A stretch of DNA of 48,805 bases from Gallionella sp. (GCA_017880865.1 JADGRL010000020.1:1-48805); one strand, 5' to 3'; counted from the first letter of the stretch, positions 8,632 through 18,894 are shown. Notes: generated from the sequence alone by a model not told the origin. Numbers and translations are program-made.

Positions 8632-8662
8632 ATTTGTACCACTCTATTACGAAGGGAATAAT

Positions 8663-9043
8663 ATGACAACCGAAAAGACTGCTGCGACGACAATCAAGGC
8701 CCCAGCAAAAAAACTGCCCGTGAAAAAATTAACCGCTCCGGCGAAGTCGGCTGCAAAGGCCCCGACTAAACCCGGCGTTAAAGCCGCGCCTAAACCCGCC
8801 GCGAAAAAGCCCAAAAAAGAGCATAAGGAAAAGGTAGTGCGCGACAGCTTCACTATGCCGCAAAGCGAGTATGCGAAAATCGCCGAGATCAAGGCGATTT
8901 GCCTGAAGACGAAAATGCACGTCAAGAAAAGTGAAGTGTTGCGAGCCGGGCTGAAGCTGCTGGCTGCACTGAATGCCGCGCAATTGAAGCTGGCATTGGA
9001 CGGTTTGGAAAAAATAAAAACCGGTCGCCCGCTGAAACCCTGA
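8663..9043 (+). CDS. Histone H1-like Lys/Ala/Pro tail with a conserved C-terminal helical domain
   Basis: A 126-residue basic protein. Residues 1-58 are a low-complexity Lys/Ala/Pro tail with repeated APAKK/AAKAP units, like eukaryotic H1 and bacterial H1 mimics. Residues 60-126 form a conserved-looking domain (RDSFTMPQSEYAKIAEIK...KSEVLRAGLKLL) that resembles a ribbon-helix-helix fold, with a short strand then two helices. This combination suggests DNA binding and possible nucleoid compaction. I remember similar uncharacterised proteins in betaproteobacteria. GAAGGGA precedes ATG 8663; the longer upstream frame lies in the promoter region and is rejected. Confidence 0.8.
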   Translation: MTTEKTAATTIKAPAKKLPVKKLTAPAKSAAKAPTKPGVKAAPKPAAKKPKKEHKEKVVRDSFTMPQSEYAKIAEIKAICLKTKMHVKKSEVLRAGLKLLAALNAAQLKLALDGLEKIKTGRPLKP

Positions 9044-9128
9044 TTCCATTTATCGGAGCTGTGATGGTTTTCACGCGCCACGGCGACGGACTATTCGGCA
9101 CGGCATGCTTTTGACAGTAGCGGAACTG

Positions 9129-9163
9129 CATCCCCTTGCGGGGGTGTGTATGTCGGACGTCCG
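9129..9163. terminator. Possible bidirectional terminator hairpins
   Basis: Between the converging histone-tailed gene and ppk1 there is a 7-bp stem CATCCCC/GGGGGTG (9129-9146, one T-G pair, loop of four). It is followed by the 10-bp perfect palindrome CGGACGTCCG (9154-9163). No T-run follows on either strand, so this is a weak terminator candidate, supported mainly by its position between gene ends. Confidence 0.35.
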
Positions 9164-9169
9164 GAGAAA

Positions 9170-11257
9170 CTAGGGTATCGTCTTGGCCGGGGTATGGGTG
9201 AACTGTTTGAGCAACTCGGTCTGAGCGCATTTGCGCGCGGCCCGGCGAGGATGTTTTTGCCGGTAATGCCCCGCGCTGTCCATGTCCCAAGCTTGGCAAT
9301 TGTCCTGCAGATATACTTTTAGTCCTTCTTCGATCACACGCTTTTTGAGTTTCTTGTCGAGCACCGGGAAGCACACTTCGATGCGGCGGAAGAAGTTTCT
9401 GTCCATCCAGTCCGCGCTGGCGAGATAGACGTCGTGCTGCAAATCATTGCGGAAATAAAAAATTCGCGTGTGTTCGAGAAAGCGCCCGACCACCGAGCGT
9501 ACTTTGATGTTTTCGGACAATCCCGCCACGCCGGGACGCAGCGCGCACACGCCGCGCACGATCAAATCGATTTTCACCCCGGCCTGCGATGCCTCGTAAA
9601 GCGCATTGATGGTTTCAGGTTCCAGCAACGCATTCATCTTGGCGATGATGTGGGCGCGCTTGCCTGACAGGGCGAGGCGGGTTTCGTTGTGAATCGCGCG
9701 CAATACCTCGACGTGCATCGAAAACGGCGATTGCCATAAATGGTTCAGCTCGCGCGCACGGCCTAAGCTGGTGAGCTGGCTGAACACCTCGTTCACATCC
9801 GCGCAGACCTCTTCGTTGCAGGTGAACAGGCCAAAGTCGGTGTAAAGCCGGGCAGTGCGCGGATGGTAGTTGCCGGTGCCCAAGTGCACATAGCGGCGCA
9901 GCTTGCCGTCCTCGCGGCGCACCACCATCAGCATCTTGGCGTGTGTCTTGTGCCCGACCACGCCATACACCACATGCGCGCCGACCTCTTCCAGACGGTT
10001 CGCCCAATTGATGTTGGCTTCCTCGTCGAAGCGCGCCAGCAGCTCGACCACCACCGTTACTTCCTTGCCTTGCTGCGCCGCCGCGATCAACGCTTCCATC
10101 AGAGCGGAATCTGCCCCTGTGCGATACACGGTCTGCTTGATGGCGAGCACTTGAGGATCGCTGGCCGCCTGCTGGATGAAATCGATCACCGGCTTGAAAG
10201 ACTGGTATGGGTGATGCAGCAGTACATCGCTTTTGCGCATCACCTTGAACATATCCGAGCCTTTTTTTTGCAGCACGCCGGGTACGCTGGGCACAAAGGC
10301 CGGAAACTTCAAATCACTGCGTGCGACCAGATCGGGGATTTCCATCAGGCGCACCAGATTCACTGGACCATGCACACGATACAAATCCTCATTGGCGAGG
10401 TTAAACTCTTTAAGCAATAGCCCGGAAATGAGTGGCGAACAATTGTCGGCGATCTCGAGGCGCACCGCATCACCGAAGTGGCGCTGAGGCAATTCGCCTT
10501 GCAGACTGAGGCGCAGGTTTTTAACTTCTTCCTCATCCACGAACAGGTTGCTGTTGCGCGTCACGCGGAACTGGAAGCAGCCGAGCACTTCCATGCCGGA
10601 GAAGAGTTCGCCGACATGCGCATGCAGGATCGATGAAAGAAAAACGAAACCATGTTCGCAGCCGCTGATTTCCGGTGGCATCAGGATGGTGCGCGGCACC
10701 ACGCGCGGTGCTTGCACGATGGCACGGGCCGAGTTGCGTCCGAAGGCATCCTTGCCTTGCAGTTCCACGGCAAAATTCAGGCTCTTGTTGAGGACGCGCG
10801 GAAACGGGTGCGCCGGGTCGAGCCCGATCGGGGTCAGCACCGGCATCACTTCGCGAAAGAAAAAATCCTTGACCCAGGCCTGCTGCGCTTCATTCCATTG
10901 AATGCGGCGCAAAAACTTGATGCCTTGTTCGGCGAGCGCGGGAATGATGTCTGTGTTGAATAGCTGATACTGGTGCTCGATCAATTGATGCGTCTGTTCG
11001 AGCACCAGCTTGAGGGTTTGCTGTGCAGTCAAGCCATCCGCACTGGTGGCGATGCCGCCAAGCTTGATTTGTTCCTTCAGCCCCGCCACGCGTATCTCGA
11101 AAAATTCATCGAGATTGCTGCTGACGATGCACAGATATTTCAGCCGCTCCAGCAATGGAATGGTCGCATCTTCGGCTTGCGCCAGCACACGGCGATTGAA
11201 CTCGAGTTGCCCGAGCTCGCGGTTCAGGAATTGTTGCGGGGCAAATTTTTTAGACAA
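9170..11257 (-). CDS. ppk: Polyphosphate kinase 1
   Basis: Reversibly polymerises the terminal phosphate of ATP into polyphosphate. The 695-residue length is standard for PPK1. The start FLNRELGQLEFNRRVL is the typical N domain. The phosphorylated histidine is in GHKTHAKM (about residue 435), HLGTGNYH follows, and a second conserved His is in FLEHTRIF near residue 595. It is 11 bases downstream of yggX on the same strand, so the two are co-transcribed. Together with pap and sixA this neighbourhood is devoted to polyphosphate and phosphate signalling. The C-terminal tail after the catalytic domain is basic and slightly extended. Confidence 0.95.
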   Translation of the reverse strand: MSKKFAPQQFLNRELGQLEFNRRVLAQAEDATIPLLERLKYLCIVSSNLDEFFEIRVAGLKEQIKLGGIATSADGLTAQQTLKLVLEQTHQLIEHQYQLFNTDIIPALAEQGIKFLRRIQWNEAQQAWVKDFFFREVMPVLTPIGLDPAHPFPRVLNKSLNFAVELQGKDAFGRNSARAIVQAPRVVPRTILMPPEISGCEHGFVFLSSILHAHVGELFSGMEVLGCFQFRVTRNSNLFVDEEEVKNLRLSLQGELPQRHFGDAVRLEIADNCSPLISGLLLKEFNLANEDLYRVHGPVNLVRLMEIPDLVARSDLKFPAFVPSVPGVLQKKGSDMFKVMRKSDVLLHHPYQSFKPVIDFIQQAASDPQVLAIKQTVYRTGADSALMEALIAAAQQGKEVTVVVELLARFDEEANINWANRLEEVGAHVVYGVVGHKTHAKMLMVVRREDGKLRRYVHLGTGNYHPRTARLYTDFGLFTCNEEVCADVNEVFSQLTSLGRARELNHLWQSPFSMHVEVLRAIHNETRLALSGKRAHIIAKMNALLEPETINALYEASQAGVKIDLIVRGVCALRPGVAGLSENIKVRSVVGRFLEHTRIFYFRNDLQHDVYLASADWMDRNFFRRIEVCFPVLDKKLKKRVIEEGLKVYLQDNCQAWDMDSAGHYRQKHPRRAARKCAQTELLKQFTHTPAKTIP

Positions 11258-11268
11258 AAGACAACCTT

Positions 11269-11541
11269 TTAATTTTTTGGGGGAACATACCCGTCCGGCA
11301 TTTGTACCCCCTCGCCAAAGAAATATTTTTCCATCAACGTGACGAGAAATTTGCGCGCTGTCGCATCGGCGAGGTTGAGGCGGTTTTCGTTCACCTGCAT
11401 GGTCTGATACTTGAGCCAGCCTTGCCAGGCTTCTTTGGAAACGTTTTCAAAAATCCGCTGACCCAGCGCGCCGGGGTAGGGCGGCCTATCCAATCCTTCG
11501 GCTTCGCGGCCCAATTTTATGCAGTTAACCATTCTTGCCAT
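11269..11541 (-). CDS. yggX: Fe(II)-trafficking / oxidative damage protection protein YggX
   Basis: A 90-residue protein of the YggX family, linked in enterobacteria to protection of iron-sulfur clusters from oxidation and possibly to iron handling. The family start [15 protein letters not shown], the central [19 protein letters not shown] and the C-terminal FFGEG are all present, including the conserved Cys near residue 7. A GGAGATAAAGC ribosome site precedes ATG. It is the first gene of a yggX-ppk unit. An AT-rich stretch upstream (11555-11585) probably holds the promoter, but I cannot fix the boxes. Confidence 0.93.
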   Translation of the reverse strand: MARMVNCIKLGREAEGLDRPPYPGALGQRIFENVSKEAWQGWLKYQTMQVNENRLNLADATARKFLVTLMEKYFFGEGVQMPDGYVPPKN

Positions 11542-11615
11542 GCTTTATCTCCAGCTTGGTATTGTAATTTTAAATTATGACATTTGGATGAAAGCGATGC
11601 GCCGCAATCAAACAG

Positions 11616-12443
11616 TTATGCGCCAACAGACCAGCTCACCAGCCCGGTGTAATACGTGATCAGCACAATCAGGCCGAACGCGATGCGATACCAAGCGAAC
11701 ACGGTGAAGTCGTGGCTGCTGATGTAGCGCAGCAACCAGCGCACGCACAGGAACGCCGAGATGAACGAGGCGATGAAACCTACCGCCCACATGCCCAGAT
11801 CATCAAGGCTGAGCAGCGCGCGCTCTTTGTAGAGCTCATAAATGGTTGCGGCGATCAGCGTGGGCATAGCGAGAAAAAACGTGAATTCCGTCGCCGCGCG
11901 GCGCGACAAGCCGAAGAACAGCCCGCCGATGATGGTCGCACCGGAACGCGAAGTACCCGGGATCAGCGCCAATGCCTGCGCGCACCCGACCTTCAGCGCA
12001 TCGCGCCAACTCAGGTCATCGACTGATTCCACGCTCACGGTGTGCTGGCGTTTTTCCGCCCACAGGATGAACAGTGCCCCGACGATCGAGGTGACGGCGA
12101 CCGTGATCGGGTTGAACAGTGCGGCCTTGATGTGCTTGCCGAACAGCAGCCCCAGTATCGCCAGCGGCAAAAAGGCAATCATAATATTGAACGCGAAACG
12201 CTGTGCGGCAGCCTCGCGTCGCTGCAACCCGCCCAACACCGAGGCGATCTTGGCGCGGTATTCCCACATCACGGCCATGATCGCCGCCGACTGGATGACG
12301 ATCTCGAACAATTTGCCGCGCTCGTCATTGAAATTGAGCAAATTGCCCACGACGATCAGATGCCCAGTGGAAGAAATCGGTAAAAACTCGGTCAATCCTT
12401 CGACGATGCCCAATATCAGGGCTTTCCAGTAAATCAAATCCAT
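11616..12443 (-). CDS. uppP: Undecaprenyl-diphosphatase UppP/BacA
   Basis: An integral inner-membrane phosphatase of 275 residues that recycles undecaprenyl diphosphate, the lipid carrier for peptidoglycan and O-antigen. Diagnostic motifs are [14 protein letters not shown] near residues 15-28 and the second catalytic region [13 protein letters not shown] near 162-174; multiple hydrophobic helices fill the rest. A position beside the polysaccharide operon, read divergently, suits the demand for lipid carrier there. A TATAAT box on the minus strand (12535-12540) is the likely -10 element. Confidence 0.95.
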   Translation of the reverse strand: MDLIYWKALILGIVEGLTEFLPISSTGHLIVVGNLLNFNDERGKLFEIVIQSAAIMAVMWEYRAKIASVLGGLQRREAAAQRFAFNIMIAFLPLAILGLLFGKHIKAALFNPITVAVTSIVGALFILWAEKRQHTVSVESVDDLSWRDALKVGCAQALALIPGTSRSGATIIGGLFFGLSRRAATEFTFFLAMPTLIAATIYELYKERALLSLDDLGMWAVGFIASFISAFLCVRWLLRYISSHDFTVFAWYRIAFGLIVLITYYTGLVSWSVGA

Positions 12444-12534
12444 AAACTATCCTTCGGGTGAATTGGCAGGTCGAGCATTCGTTTTTGCGTAACCCGACGA
12501 GTTGACTCAGCGGGCCACATTTGCATGGGGCGCG

Positions 12535-12540
12535 ATTATA
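12535..12540 (-). promoter_or_regulatory. Likely -10 box of uppP
   Basis: The minus strand reads TATAAT here, a perfect -10 hexamer about 90 bases upstream of the uppP start codon. The corresponding -35 region is poor, so an activator or an extended contact may be needed. Confidence 0.4.
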
Positions 12541-12587
12541 CCTACACCCGGTAACTAAACGGGTCGCTAACGCAAGCACATGCGGCA

Positions 12588-12603
12588 GCAGGAAATCTCC
12601 TGC
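12588..12603. repeat. Small perfect hairpin in the uppP/EPS divergent region
   Basis: GCAGGA and TCCTGC flank a four-base loop. The hairpin lies just upstream of the EPS promoter and could be an operator half-site pair or part of the uppP-side leader. No function is assigned. Confidence 0.3.
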
Positions 12604-12621
12604 CGGGAGCCTGTCTGCTGC

Positions 12622-12651
12622 TTGACAGCCCTCATGGGTGGCTGTTCTAAT
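12622..12651 (+). promoter_or_regulatory. Sigma70 promoter with inverted repeat in its spacer (EPS operon)
   Basis: A perfect -35 box TTGACA (12622-12627) is separated by 18 bases from TCTAAT (12646-12651), a five-of-six -10 box. Overlapping them is the inverted repeat ACAGCC (12625-12630) and GGCTGT (12640-12645) with a nine-base centre, placed where a bound dimer would block polymerase. The first gene downstream encodes a MarR-type regulator, so autoregulation is a fair inference. A second perfect hairpin, GCGTTCA/TGAACGC (12654-12672), lies around the expected transcription start. Confidence 0.55.
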
Positions 12652-12679
12652 GCGCGTTCACGCAATGAACGCACTATAA

Positions 12680-13024
12680 ATGTCCGACGACGTCACCAGT
12701 TACGGTCTGCTCAAGACTCTGGAAGAAAACCCTGGGCTTTCGCAAAGAGATTTGGCGAAACGGTTGGGGGTCAGTCTTGGAAAAATTAATTTCTGCCTGA
12801 ATGCGCTGGTCGCAAAAGGCAGCATCAAGATTAACAACTTCCGTAACAGTGGCAACAAGCTGGCTTACGCTTACCTGCTTACCCCGCGCGGAATCGAGGA
12901 AAGGGCGCGCATGACCGTGCATTTTCTCAAATTCAAAGTGCAGGAATATGAGCGGTTACGCGCTGAGATAGAAGATTTGCAGCGCGAGGCTGGGCAGAAT
13001 TTGCTGAGGAATTCACATGAGTAA
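12680..13024 (+). CDS. EPS-associated MarR-type transcriptional regulator
   Basis: A 114-residue winged-helix protein matching the EPS-associated MarR-family regulators found at the head of exopolysaccharide loci. The core LSQRDLAKRLGVSLGKINFCLNAL is the helix-turn-helix, followed by a wing containing NNFRNSGNKLAYAYLLTPRGIEE. A C-terminal coiled-coil-like helix (about 80-110) would dimerise it. No Shine-Dalgarno is visible before ATG 12680; the leader is very short and forms a hairpin, so translation may be weak or regulated. It overlaps manC by eight bases, which ties regulator and operon expression together. Confidence 0.88.
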   Translation: MSDDVTSYGLLKTLEENPGLSQRDLAKRLGVSLGKINFCLNALVAKGSIKINNFRNSGNKLAYAYLLTPRGIEERARMTVHFLKFKVQEYERLRAEIEDLQREAGQNLLRNSHE

Positions 13025-14426
13025 GAGCCAAATTAACGCGGTCATCCTTGCGGGCGGTAGTGGTAGCCGCTTATGGCCGTTGTCGCGACAACAGATGCCC
13101 AAGCAGTTCCTGGCGCTGGACGGGGATGCATCGCTGTTGCAAACCACGATTGATCGCTTGTCTACGGTGATTGATGCAAAGAATGTCCTGATCGTCACAC
13201 AGGAATCTCACGCTAAAGGCGAGGCCTATCATGCCTTGTTGCCGTACCAAACTCTGTTCGAGCCTGTTGGACGCAACACCGCCCCGGCCATCGCACTGGC
13301 AGCAGCTTACCTGATGGCGGATGGAGCAGACCCGATCATGGTCGTGCTACCTGCCGACCACATCATCAAAGACGAAGCGCGATTCCTTACGCATTTACGC
13401 ACGGCGATAGAAGCTGCCGAAAGCGGCAAGCTGGTCACCTTTGGCATCCAGCCCACCCGGCCCGATACCGGCTTTGGCTATATCAAAGCTCATTCGGGCA
13501 AAAATCCGGACGTATTTGAGGTTGAGCGCTTTACCGAAAAGCCCGACCACGCCGCCGCCGAGCATTTTCTCAAAGAAGGAGATTACTTCTGGAACTCCGG
13601 CATGTTCGTCTGGCGCGCTTCGGTGATACTCGCGGAGATTCAACAGCACCTGCCTGTGGTGTATCGGGTGATTCAAAACATAATTGCCGAGAGCCGCGAT
13701 GCGGCAACATTCCAGCAGGCTGTGGGAAAGCATTTCGCCGCGATGCCCTCAATCTCCATCGACTATGGCGTGCTGGAGAAATCGAACCGTGTCTCACTCA
13801 TCCCCTGCGACATCGGCTGGAACGATGTCGGCAGCTGGCAGGCGGTGCACGAAATTTCCGCCAAGGATGTAAACGGTAATGCGCTGCAAGGTAATGTCAT
13901 CGCGATCGGGTGCAAGGACAGCTTGATCCGCGCCGAAAAGCGCTTGGTCGCGGCCATCGGGCTGGAAGACATGTGCGTGATTGAGACTGCCGATGCAGTA
14001 TTGATCTCGAAGAGTGACCAGACTCAGCGCGTGCGCGAAGTGGTGGATGCGCTGCATGAAAAGGGTGCGACCGAGCACATCTACCATATGAAAGTAAATC
14101 GCCCGTGGGGCAGCTACACGGTGTTGGAGGAAGACCCGCAGGGTTTTAAACTCAAGCGTATCGAAGTTGCGCCAGGGGCGAGACTCAGCCTGCAAAGCCA
14201 TAAACTGCGCTCCGAACATTGGGTCGTCGTGTCTGGCACGGCCACGGTCACCAATGGAGATGAGGTCATCACGGTGTACAAGAATCAGAGTACATACATC
14301 CCGATGGGCACGAAACACCGCTTGGAAAATAAAGGCAATGAGCCGCTGCATATCGTCGAAATACAGGTCGGCGAATATCTGGGTGAAGATGATATACAAC
14401 GTTATGAAGACCATTACGGTAGATAA
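13017..14426 (+). CDS. manC: Mannose-1-phosphate guanylyltransferase / mannose-6-phosphate isomerase
   Basis: A bifunctional 469-residue enzyme that makes GDP-mannose and can isomerise fructose-6-phosphate to mannose-6-phosphate. The N-terminal nucleotidyltransferase (1-340) starts with [14 protein letters not shown] and carries FTEKPD near residue 175. The C-terminal cupin (about 355-465), with RPWGSYTVL and a [10 protein letters not shown] metal site, is the isomerase half. It supplies substrate for gmd and fcl directly downstream. No phosphomannomutase gene is in the window, so that step must be encoded elsewhere. Confidence 0.94.
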   Translation: MSKSQINAVILAGGSGSRLWPLSRQQMPKQFLALDGDASLLQTTIDRLSTVIDAKNVLIVTQESHAKGEAYHALLPYQTLFEPVGRNTAPAIALAAAYLMADGADPIMVVLPADHIIKDEARFLTHLRTAIEAAESGKLVTFGIQPTRPDTGFGYIKAHSGKNPDVFEVERFTEKPDHAAAEHFLKEGDYFWNSGMFVWRASVILAEIQQHLPVVYRVIQNIIAESRDAATFQQAVGKHFAAMPSISIDYGVLEKSNRVSLIPCDIGWNDVGSWQAVHEISAKDVNGNALQGNVIAIGCKDSLIRAEKRLVAAIGLEDMCVIETADAVLISKSDQTQRVREVVDALHEKGATEHIYHMKVNRPWGSYTVLEEDPQGFKLKRIEVAPGARLSLQSHKLRSEHWVVVSGTATVTNGDEVITVYKNQSTYIPMGTKHRLENKGNEPLHIVEIQVGEYLGEDDIQRYEDHYGR

Positions 14427-14448
14427 CAATTTAACAAAGAGTATTGAA

Positions 14449-15543
14449 ATGAGCCAAATCAAAAAAGTAGCGCTAATCACCGGCATCACCGGTCAGGACG
14501 GGGCCTACCTTGCAGAGCTGCTGCTCAAAAAAGGTTACATCGTGCATGGCGTAAAACGCCGTTCGTCGTTGTTCAACACCGATCGTATCGATCATCTGTA
14601 TCAGGATCCGCACGTCAAAAAGGCCAGCTTTATTTTGCATTACGGCGACTTGACCGACTCCACCAACCTGATCCGCATCATCCAGCAAGTTCAGCCGGAC
14701 GAAATCTACAACCTCGCGGCGATGAGTCACGTGGCGGTGTCGTTTGAAACACCGGAATACACCGCCAATGCAGACGGCATCGGCACGCTGCGCATCCTCG
14801 AAGCGATCCGCATCCTCGGTCTGGAAGCGAAGACCCGCTTCTACCAAGCATCCACTTCCGAGCTGTACGGTTTGGTGCAGGAGACCCCGCAAAAGGAAAC
14901 CACGCCGTTTTATCCGCGCAGCCCTTATGCAGTTGCCAAGCTGTATGCCTACTGGATCACCGTCAATTACCGCGAGGCTTATGGCATTTACGCTTGCAAC
15001 GGCATCCTGTTCAACCACGAGTCGCCGGTGCGCGGCGAAACCTTCGTCACGCGCAAGATCACCCGCGCGCTGGCGCGCATCAAGCTCAACCTGCAAGACT
15101 GCCTGTACCTCGGAAATATGGATTCCTTGCGCGACTGGGGTCATGCCAAAGACTACGTCGAAATGCAATGGCTGATGCTGCAACAGGATCAACCGGAAGA
15201 CTTTGTGATCGCTACCGGCGTGCAATACAGCGTACGCCAGTTCGTCGAAATCGCAGCAGCTGAATTGGGCATCAGCATCACATGGAAAGGTAAGGGAGTA
15301 GAAGAAAAAGGATTTGACGCTGCCGGCAAGTGCATCGTTCAAGTCGATCCGCGTTACTTCCGTCCAACGGAAGTCGAGACCCTGCTTGGGGATCCTTCCA
15401 AGGCCAAACAAAAGCTCGGCTGGACACCCAAGATCACGTTCCACGAACTGGTGGCGGAGATGGTGCGCGAAGACCTCAAGTCTGCAGAACGCGATGAACT
15501 GGTGAAGCAGCACGGTTTTACTGCGTACGATTACCACGAATAG
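14449..15543 (+). CDS. gmd: GDP-mannose 4,6-dehydratase
   Basis: Converts GDP-D-mannose to GDP-4-keto-6-deoxymannose, the first step to GDP-fucose. The 364-residue extended SDR has [16 protein letters not shown] as cofactor loop, the HYGDLTDS segment, the catalytic YAVAK (Tyr-x3-Lys) and [17 protein letters not shown], all typical of Gmd. I chose ATG 14449 ([12 protein letters not shown]) with AAAGAG upstream; the longer frame runs into manC out of register. The gene follows manC by 22 bases. Confidence 0.95.
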   Translation: MSQIKKVALITGITGQDGAYLAELLLKKGYIVHGVKRRSSLFNTDRIDHLYQDPHVKKASFILHYGDLTDSTNLIRIIQQVQPDEIYNLAAMSHVAVSFETPEYTANADGIGTLRILEAIRILGLEAKTRFYQASTSELYGLVQETPQKETTPFYPRSPYAVAKLYAYWITVNYREAYGIYACNGILFNHESPVRGETFVTRKITRALARIKLNLQDCLYLGNMDSLRDWGHAKDYVEMQWLMLQQDQPEDFVIATGVQYSVRQFVEIAAAELGISITWKGKGVEEKGFDAAGKCIVQVDPRYFRPTEVETLLGDPSKAKQKLGWTPKITFHELVAEMVREDLKSAERDELVKQHGFTAYDYHE

Positions 15544-15554
15544 ACGCAGCTACG

Positions 15555-16529
15555 ATGAACAAGAAAACCAAAATCTACATAGCCGGGCATCGCGGCCTGG
15601 CAGGCAGCGCGATCGAGCGCGAGTTGCAGCGTCAAGGTTACGCCAACATCGCGACCCGCACTCATGCCGAGCTGGATCTGGAAGACGCGGTCGCCACGCA
15701 AAGTTTCTTCGAGCAGGAGCGTCCCGAGGTGGTGTTTCTCGCTGCCGCCAAAGTCGGCGGCATCCACGCCAACAACACCTACCCGGTGGATTTTCTGATG
15801 AGCAATTTGCTGATCGAAGCCAATATCTGCCGTGCGGCTCATGCGACCAAGGTCAAGCGCCTGATCTTTCTGGGCAGCTCCTGCATCTACCCGCGCGACT
15901 GTCCGCAACCGATCAAGGAGGCCTACCTGCTCACCGGTCCGCTGGAGGCGACCAACCGGGCTTACGCGCTGGCGAAGATCGCCGGTGTCGAGATGTGCTG
16001 GTCGTACAACCGCCAATACGGCACCAAATGGCTGGCGGCAATGCCGACCAATTTGTACGGGCCGGGCGATAACTATGACCTGAACAACTCTCATGTCCTG
16101 CCCGCGCTGATCCGCAAGATGCACGAAGCGAAGTTGTCCGATGCGGCCGAGGTGGTGCTCTGGGGCAGCGGCAAACCGAAGCGCGAATTTTTATACGTGG
16201 ACGATCTGGCGAATGCGCTGGTGTTCCTTGCCACGCTGGATGACGAACGCTATGACACTCTGGTCGAACCGTCGCAATGTCCGCTGATCAATGTGGGCAC
16301 AGGCACAGACCTGAGCATACGGGAACTGGCAGAAACAATCGCCAGTGTGGTCGACTACAAGGGCAAGTTCGTGCAAGATACCTCCAAGCCGGATGGCACG
16401 ATGCGCAAGATGCTGGATGTGAGTAAAATTCAGGGCTTGGGATGGAAGGCTGCAACCGGTCTGAAAGAAGGGATCGCTTTGACTTATAAAATATTCAGCA
16501 ACCAAAATATTCAGCAAACTCAATTATGA
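15555..16529 (+). CDS. fcl: GDP-L-fucose synthase
   Basis: Epimerises and reduces GDP-4-keto-6-deoxymannose to GDP-L-fucose. The 324-residue SDR shows [11 protein letters not shown] as the NADP loop, [25 protein letters not shown] and the catalytic [10 protein letters not shown], matching the WcaG/Fcl family closely. It follows gmd by 11 bases. Fucose is therefore a likely component of the polysaccharide made by this locus. Confidence 0.95.
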   Translation: MNKKTKIYIAGHRGLAGSAIERELQRQGYANIATRTHAELDLEDAVATQSFFEQERPEVVFLAAAKVGGIHANNTYPVDFLMSNLLIEANICRAAHATKVKRLIFLGSSCIYPRDCPQPIKEAYLLTGPLEATNRAYALAKIAGVEMCWSYNRQYGTKWLAAMPTNLYGPGDNYDLNNSHVLPALIRKMHEAKLSDAAEVVLWGSGKPKREFLYVDDLANALVFLATLDDERYDTLVEPSQCPLINVGTGTDLSIRELAETIASVVDYKGKFVQDTSKPDGTMRKMLDVSKIQGLGWKAATGLKEGIALTYKIFSNQNIQQTQL

Positions 16530-16551
16530 TAATCATTAAAGGAAGCACCGT

Positions 16552-17454
16552 ATGAGCCAATCCCAACTTGCCAGAAAAGGCATCATCCTTGCCGGCGGTT
16601 CCGGCACGCGCCTGCATCCGGTGACGCTTGCGGTATCCAAGCAACTGTTGCCGGTTTACGACAAGCCGATGATCTACTATCCGCTGTCCACGCTGATGCT
16701 GGCGGGGATACGCGATATTCTGATTATTTCCACGCCGCAGGACACGCCGCGCTTCCAACAATTGTTGGGCAATGGCAGCGCGTGGGGGCTGAATCTGCAA
16801 TATGCCGTGCAACCCTCGCCGGACGGCTTGGCGCAGGCATTCATCATCGGGCGTGACTTCATCGGCAAACACCCCTCCGCACTGGTGCTGGGCGACAATA
16901 TTTTTTACGGGCATGCCTTGCAGGATCAATTGAATAACGCGGCACAGCACACCACCGGTGCGACCGTGTTCGCCTATCATGTGCGCGACCCGGAGCGCTA
17001 TGGGGTAGTCGAGTTCGATGCCAACGGGCGCGCCATCTCGCTAGAAGAAAAACCCGATCAGCCCAAGTCCAGCTATGCCGTCACCGGCCTGTACTTTTAC
17101 GACAATACCGTCGTGGATATCGCCGCCAACCTCAAGCCTTCCCCGCGCGGCGAACTGGAAATCACCGATGTCAATCGTATCTATCTTGAGCGCAACAGTT
17201 TGTCTGTTGAGATCATGGGGCGCGGTTATGCCTGGCTGGATACCGGCACGCACGAGTCATTGCTCGAAGCCAGCCAGTTCATCCAGACCATCGAACATCG
17301 CCAGGGACTCAAGATCGCCTGCCCGGAAGAGATCGCCTACTACATGGGATTTATCGATGCCGCGCAACTGGAGAAGCTTGCCGCGCCGCTTATAAAAAGC
17401 GGCTATGGTGCCTATTTGATGCGGGTGCTTAATGAAAAAGGCTTACCAGCATGA
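16552..17454 (+). CDS. rfbA: Glucose-1-phosphate thymidylyltransferase
   Basis: First enzyme of dTDP-L-rhamnose synthesis, making dTDP-glucose. The 300-residue protein has [13 protein letters not shown] (nucleotide binding), [15 protein letters not shown] and the catalytic [20 protein letters not shown] region, all standard RmlA. It overlaps rfbC by four bases (ATGA). The partner genes rfbB and rfbD are absent here and lie about 19 kb downstream, so the rhamnose set is split. Confidence 0.95.
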   Translation: MSQSQLARKGIILAGGSGTRLHPVTLAVSKQLLPVYDKPMIYYPLSTLMLAGIRDILIISTPQDTPRFQQLLGNGSAWGLNLQYAVQPSPDGLAQAFIIGRDFIGKHPSALVLGDNIFYGHALQDQLNNAAQHTTGATVFAYHVRDPERYGVVEFDANGRAISLEEKPDQPKSSYAVTGLYFYDNTVVDIAANLKPSPRGELEITDVNRIYLERNSLSVEIMGRGYAWLDTGTHESLLEASQFIQTIEHRQGLKIACPEEIAYYMGFIDAAQLEKLAAPLIKSGYGAYLMRVLNEKGLPA

Positions 17455-17996
17455 GAGTGATTCATACCGCCATTCCTGACCTGCTGATCATCGAACCCAA
17501 AGTATTCGGCGATGATCGCGGTTTCTTTTTTGAAAGTTTCAACCGGCGCAGGTTTGCCGAGCTGACAGGCCGTGATGTGGATTTCGTGCAGGACAACCAT
17601 TCGCGCTCGGCTCAGAACGTGCTGCGCGGGTTGCATTATCAAATCCAGCACCCACAAGGAAAGCTGGTGCGCGTGGTGCAAGGCGCGGTGCTTGATGTGG
17701 CGGTGGACATTCGAAAAAATTCACCGACCTTCGGGCGGCATGTCGCACTGGAATTATCGGCCGAGAACAAGCTCATGTTCTGGATACCGGAAGGTTTTGC
17801 GCATGGCTTTGTTGTCCTTACCGAGACCGCCGAGTTTTTGTACAAGACCACCGATTACTGGTTCCCGGAACACGAGCGTTCATTGCGCTGGGATGATCCT
17901 GCGCTGGCGATAGACTGGAAGCTGCAGGCCGCCCCGGCACTCTCAGGCAAAGATGCGCAAGGCAAAAGCCTGGTTGAAGCCGAATTATTTGCATGA
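17451..17996 (+). CDS. rfbC: dTDP-4-dehydrorhamnose 3,5-epimerase
   Basis: A 181-residue cupin that epimerises dTDP-4-keto-6-deoxyglucose at C3 and C5. Typical segments are [14 protein letters not shown], the catalytic His in LRGLHYQ (near residue 62), [18 protein letters not shown] and the IPEGFAHGF loop. Translationally coupled to rfbA by an ATGA overlap. It ends before a 124-base gap that separates it from the CDP-sugar genes. Confidence 0.94.
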   Translation: MRVIHTAIPDLLIIEPKVFGDDRGFFFESFNRRRFAELTGRDVDFVQDNHSRSAQNVLRGLHYQIQHPQGKLVRVVQGAVLDVAVDIRKNSPTFGRHVALELSAENKLMFWIPEGFAHGFVVLTETAEFLYKTTDYWFPEHERSLRWDDPALAIDWKLQAAPALSGKDAQGKSLVEAELFA

Positions 17997-18041
17997 TCAA
18001 TCCGCACGTCAATCTGAGCCTAAGTTTCAGGAAGAGCGGAG

Positions 18042-18054
18042 CGCTAAACTAGCG
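18042..18054. promoter_or_regulatory. Small hairpin in the gap before rfbF
   Basis: CGCTA-AAC-TAGCG forms a perfect 5-bp stem, and an AT-rich stretch with T-runs follows 30-45 bases later. This may be a weak attenuator that lowers transcription entering the CDP-sugar genes. The AT-rich DNA just upstream of the rfbF ribosome site could also carry a second promoter. Neither is certain. Confidence 0.3.
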
Positions 18055-18120
18055 GCCCGCAATTTTCTGTTTCAATTTTGCAATTATTTATTTTTTAATC
18101 GAATAGCCGTAGGAGAAAAA

Positions 18121-18894
18121 ATGAAAGCAGTCATCCTCGCCGGGGGGCTAGGAACCCGAATCAGTGAAGAGACATCCACGCGTCCAAAGCCTATGGTTGA
18201 AATCGGCGGCAAGCCGATCTTGTGGCACATCATGAAAACTTATTCAGCGCACGGTATCCATGATTTTGTGATTTGCTGCGGCTACAAAGGCTATGTGATT
18301 AAGGAATACTTCGCGAATTATTTCCTGCATATGTCGGATGTCACATTTGACATGGAGCACAACAAGATGGAAGTACACCAGCGTTATGCCGAGCCGTGGA
18401 AAGTTACTTTGGTCGATACCGGCGAGGAGACCATGACCGGTGGGCGCTTGAAGCGGGTGGCGGAATACGTCAAGGATGAAGAGGCGTTTTGTTTCACCTA
18501 CGGCGATGGAGTCAGTGATGTAAACATCACCGAGCTGATCGCCTTCCACAAGGCGCAGAATGTAAAAGCCACGTTGACCGCAACCCTTCCTCCTGGCCGA
18601 TTCGGTGCTCTGGACATGAGCGAAAATAAGGTCAACAGCTTTCGGGAAAAGCCCAAAGGGGATGGCGCGATGATCAACGGCGGTTTCTTCGTGCTATCGC
18701 CGCAAGTCATCGACTACATCGCTGATGACGAGACGATCTGGGAGCGCGGCCCATTGGAGCGTCTGGCGGAAGAGGGCGATCTGGCCGCGTTTCATCACAA
18801 CGGATTCTGGCAACCGATGGATACGCTGCGCGACAAGATGCATCTCGAAGAGTTGTGGCAATCCGGCAAAGCGCCGTGGAAAGTCTGGAAATGA
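18121..18894 (+). CDS. rfbF: Glucose-1-phosphate cytidylyltransferase
   Basis: Makes CDP-glucose, the entry to CDP-3,6-dideoxyhexoses. The 257-residue protein begins [20 protein letters not shown], the CTP-specific variant of the nucleotidyltransferase loop, with [18 protein letters not shown] and [18 protein letters not shown] as further signatures. I chose ATG 18121, eight bases after TAGGAG; the open frame upstream overlaps rfbC and lacks signals. Overlaps rfbG by four bases. Confidence 0.95.
   Translation: MKAVILAGGLGTRISEETSTRPKPMVEIGGKPILWHIMKTYSAHGIHDFVICCGYKGYVIKEYFANYFLHMSDVTFDMEHNKMEVHQRYAEPWKVTLVDTGEETMTGGRLKRVAEYVKDEEAFCFTYGDGVSDVNITELIAFHKAQNVKATLTATLPPGRFGALDMSENKVNSFREKPKGDGAMINGGFFVLSPQVIDYIADDETIWERGPLERLAEEGDLAAFHHNGFWQPMDTLRDKMHLEELWQSGKAPWKVWK

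Noticed and set aside
13053..13060. GGCGGTAG, resembling the ops element that recruits RfaH
   Set aside because: It lies inside manC and encodes the conserved GGSGSR loop; ops elements sit in the untranslated leader, and the rest of the consensus does not match.
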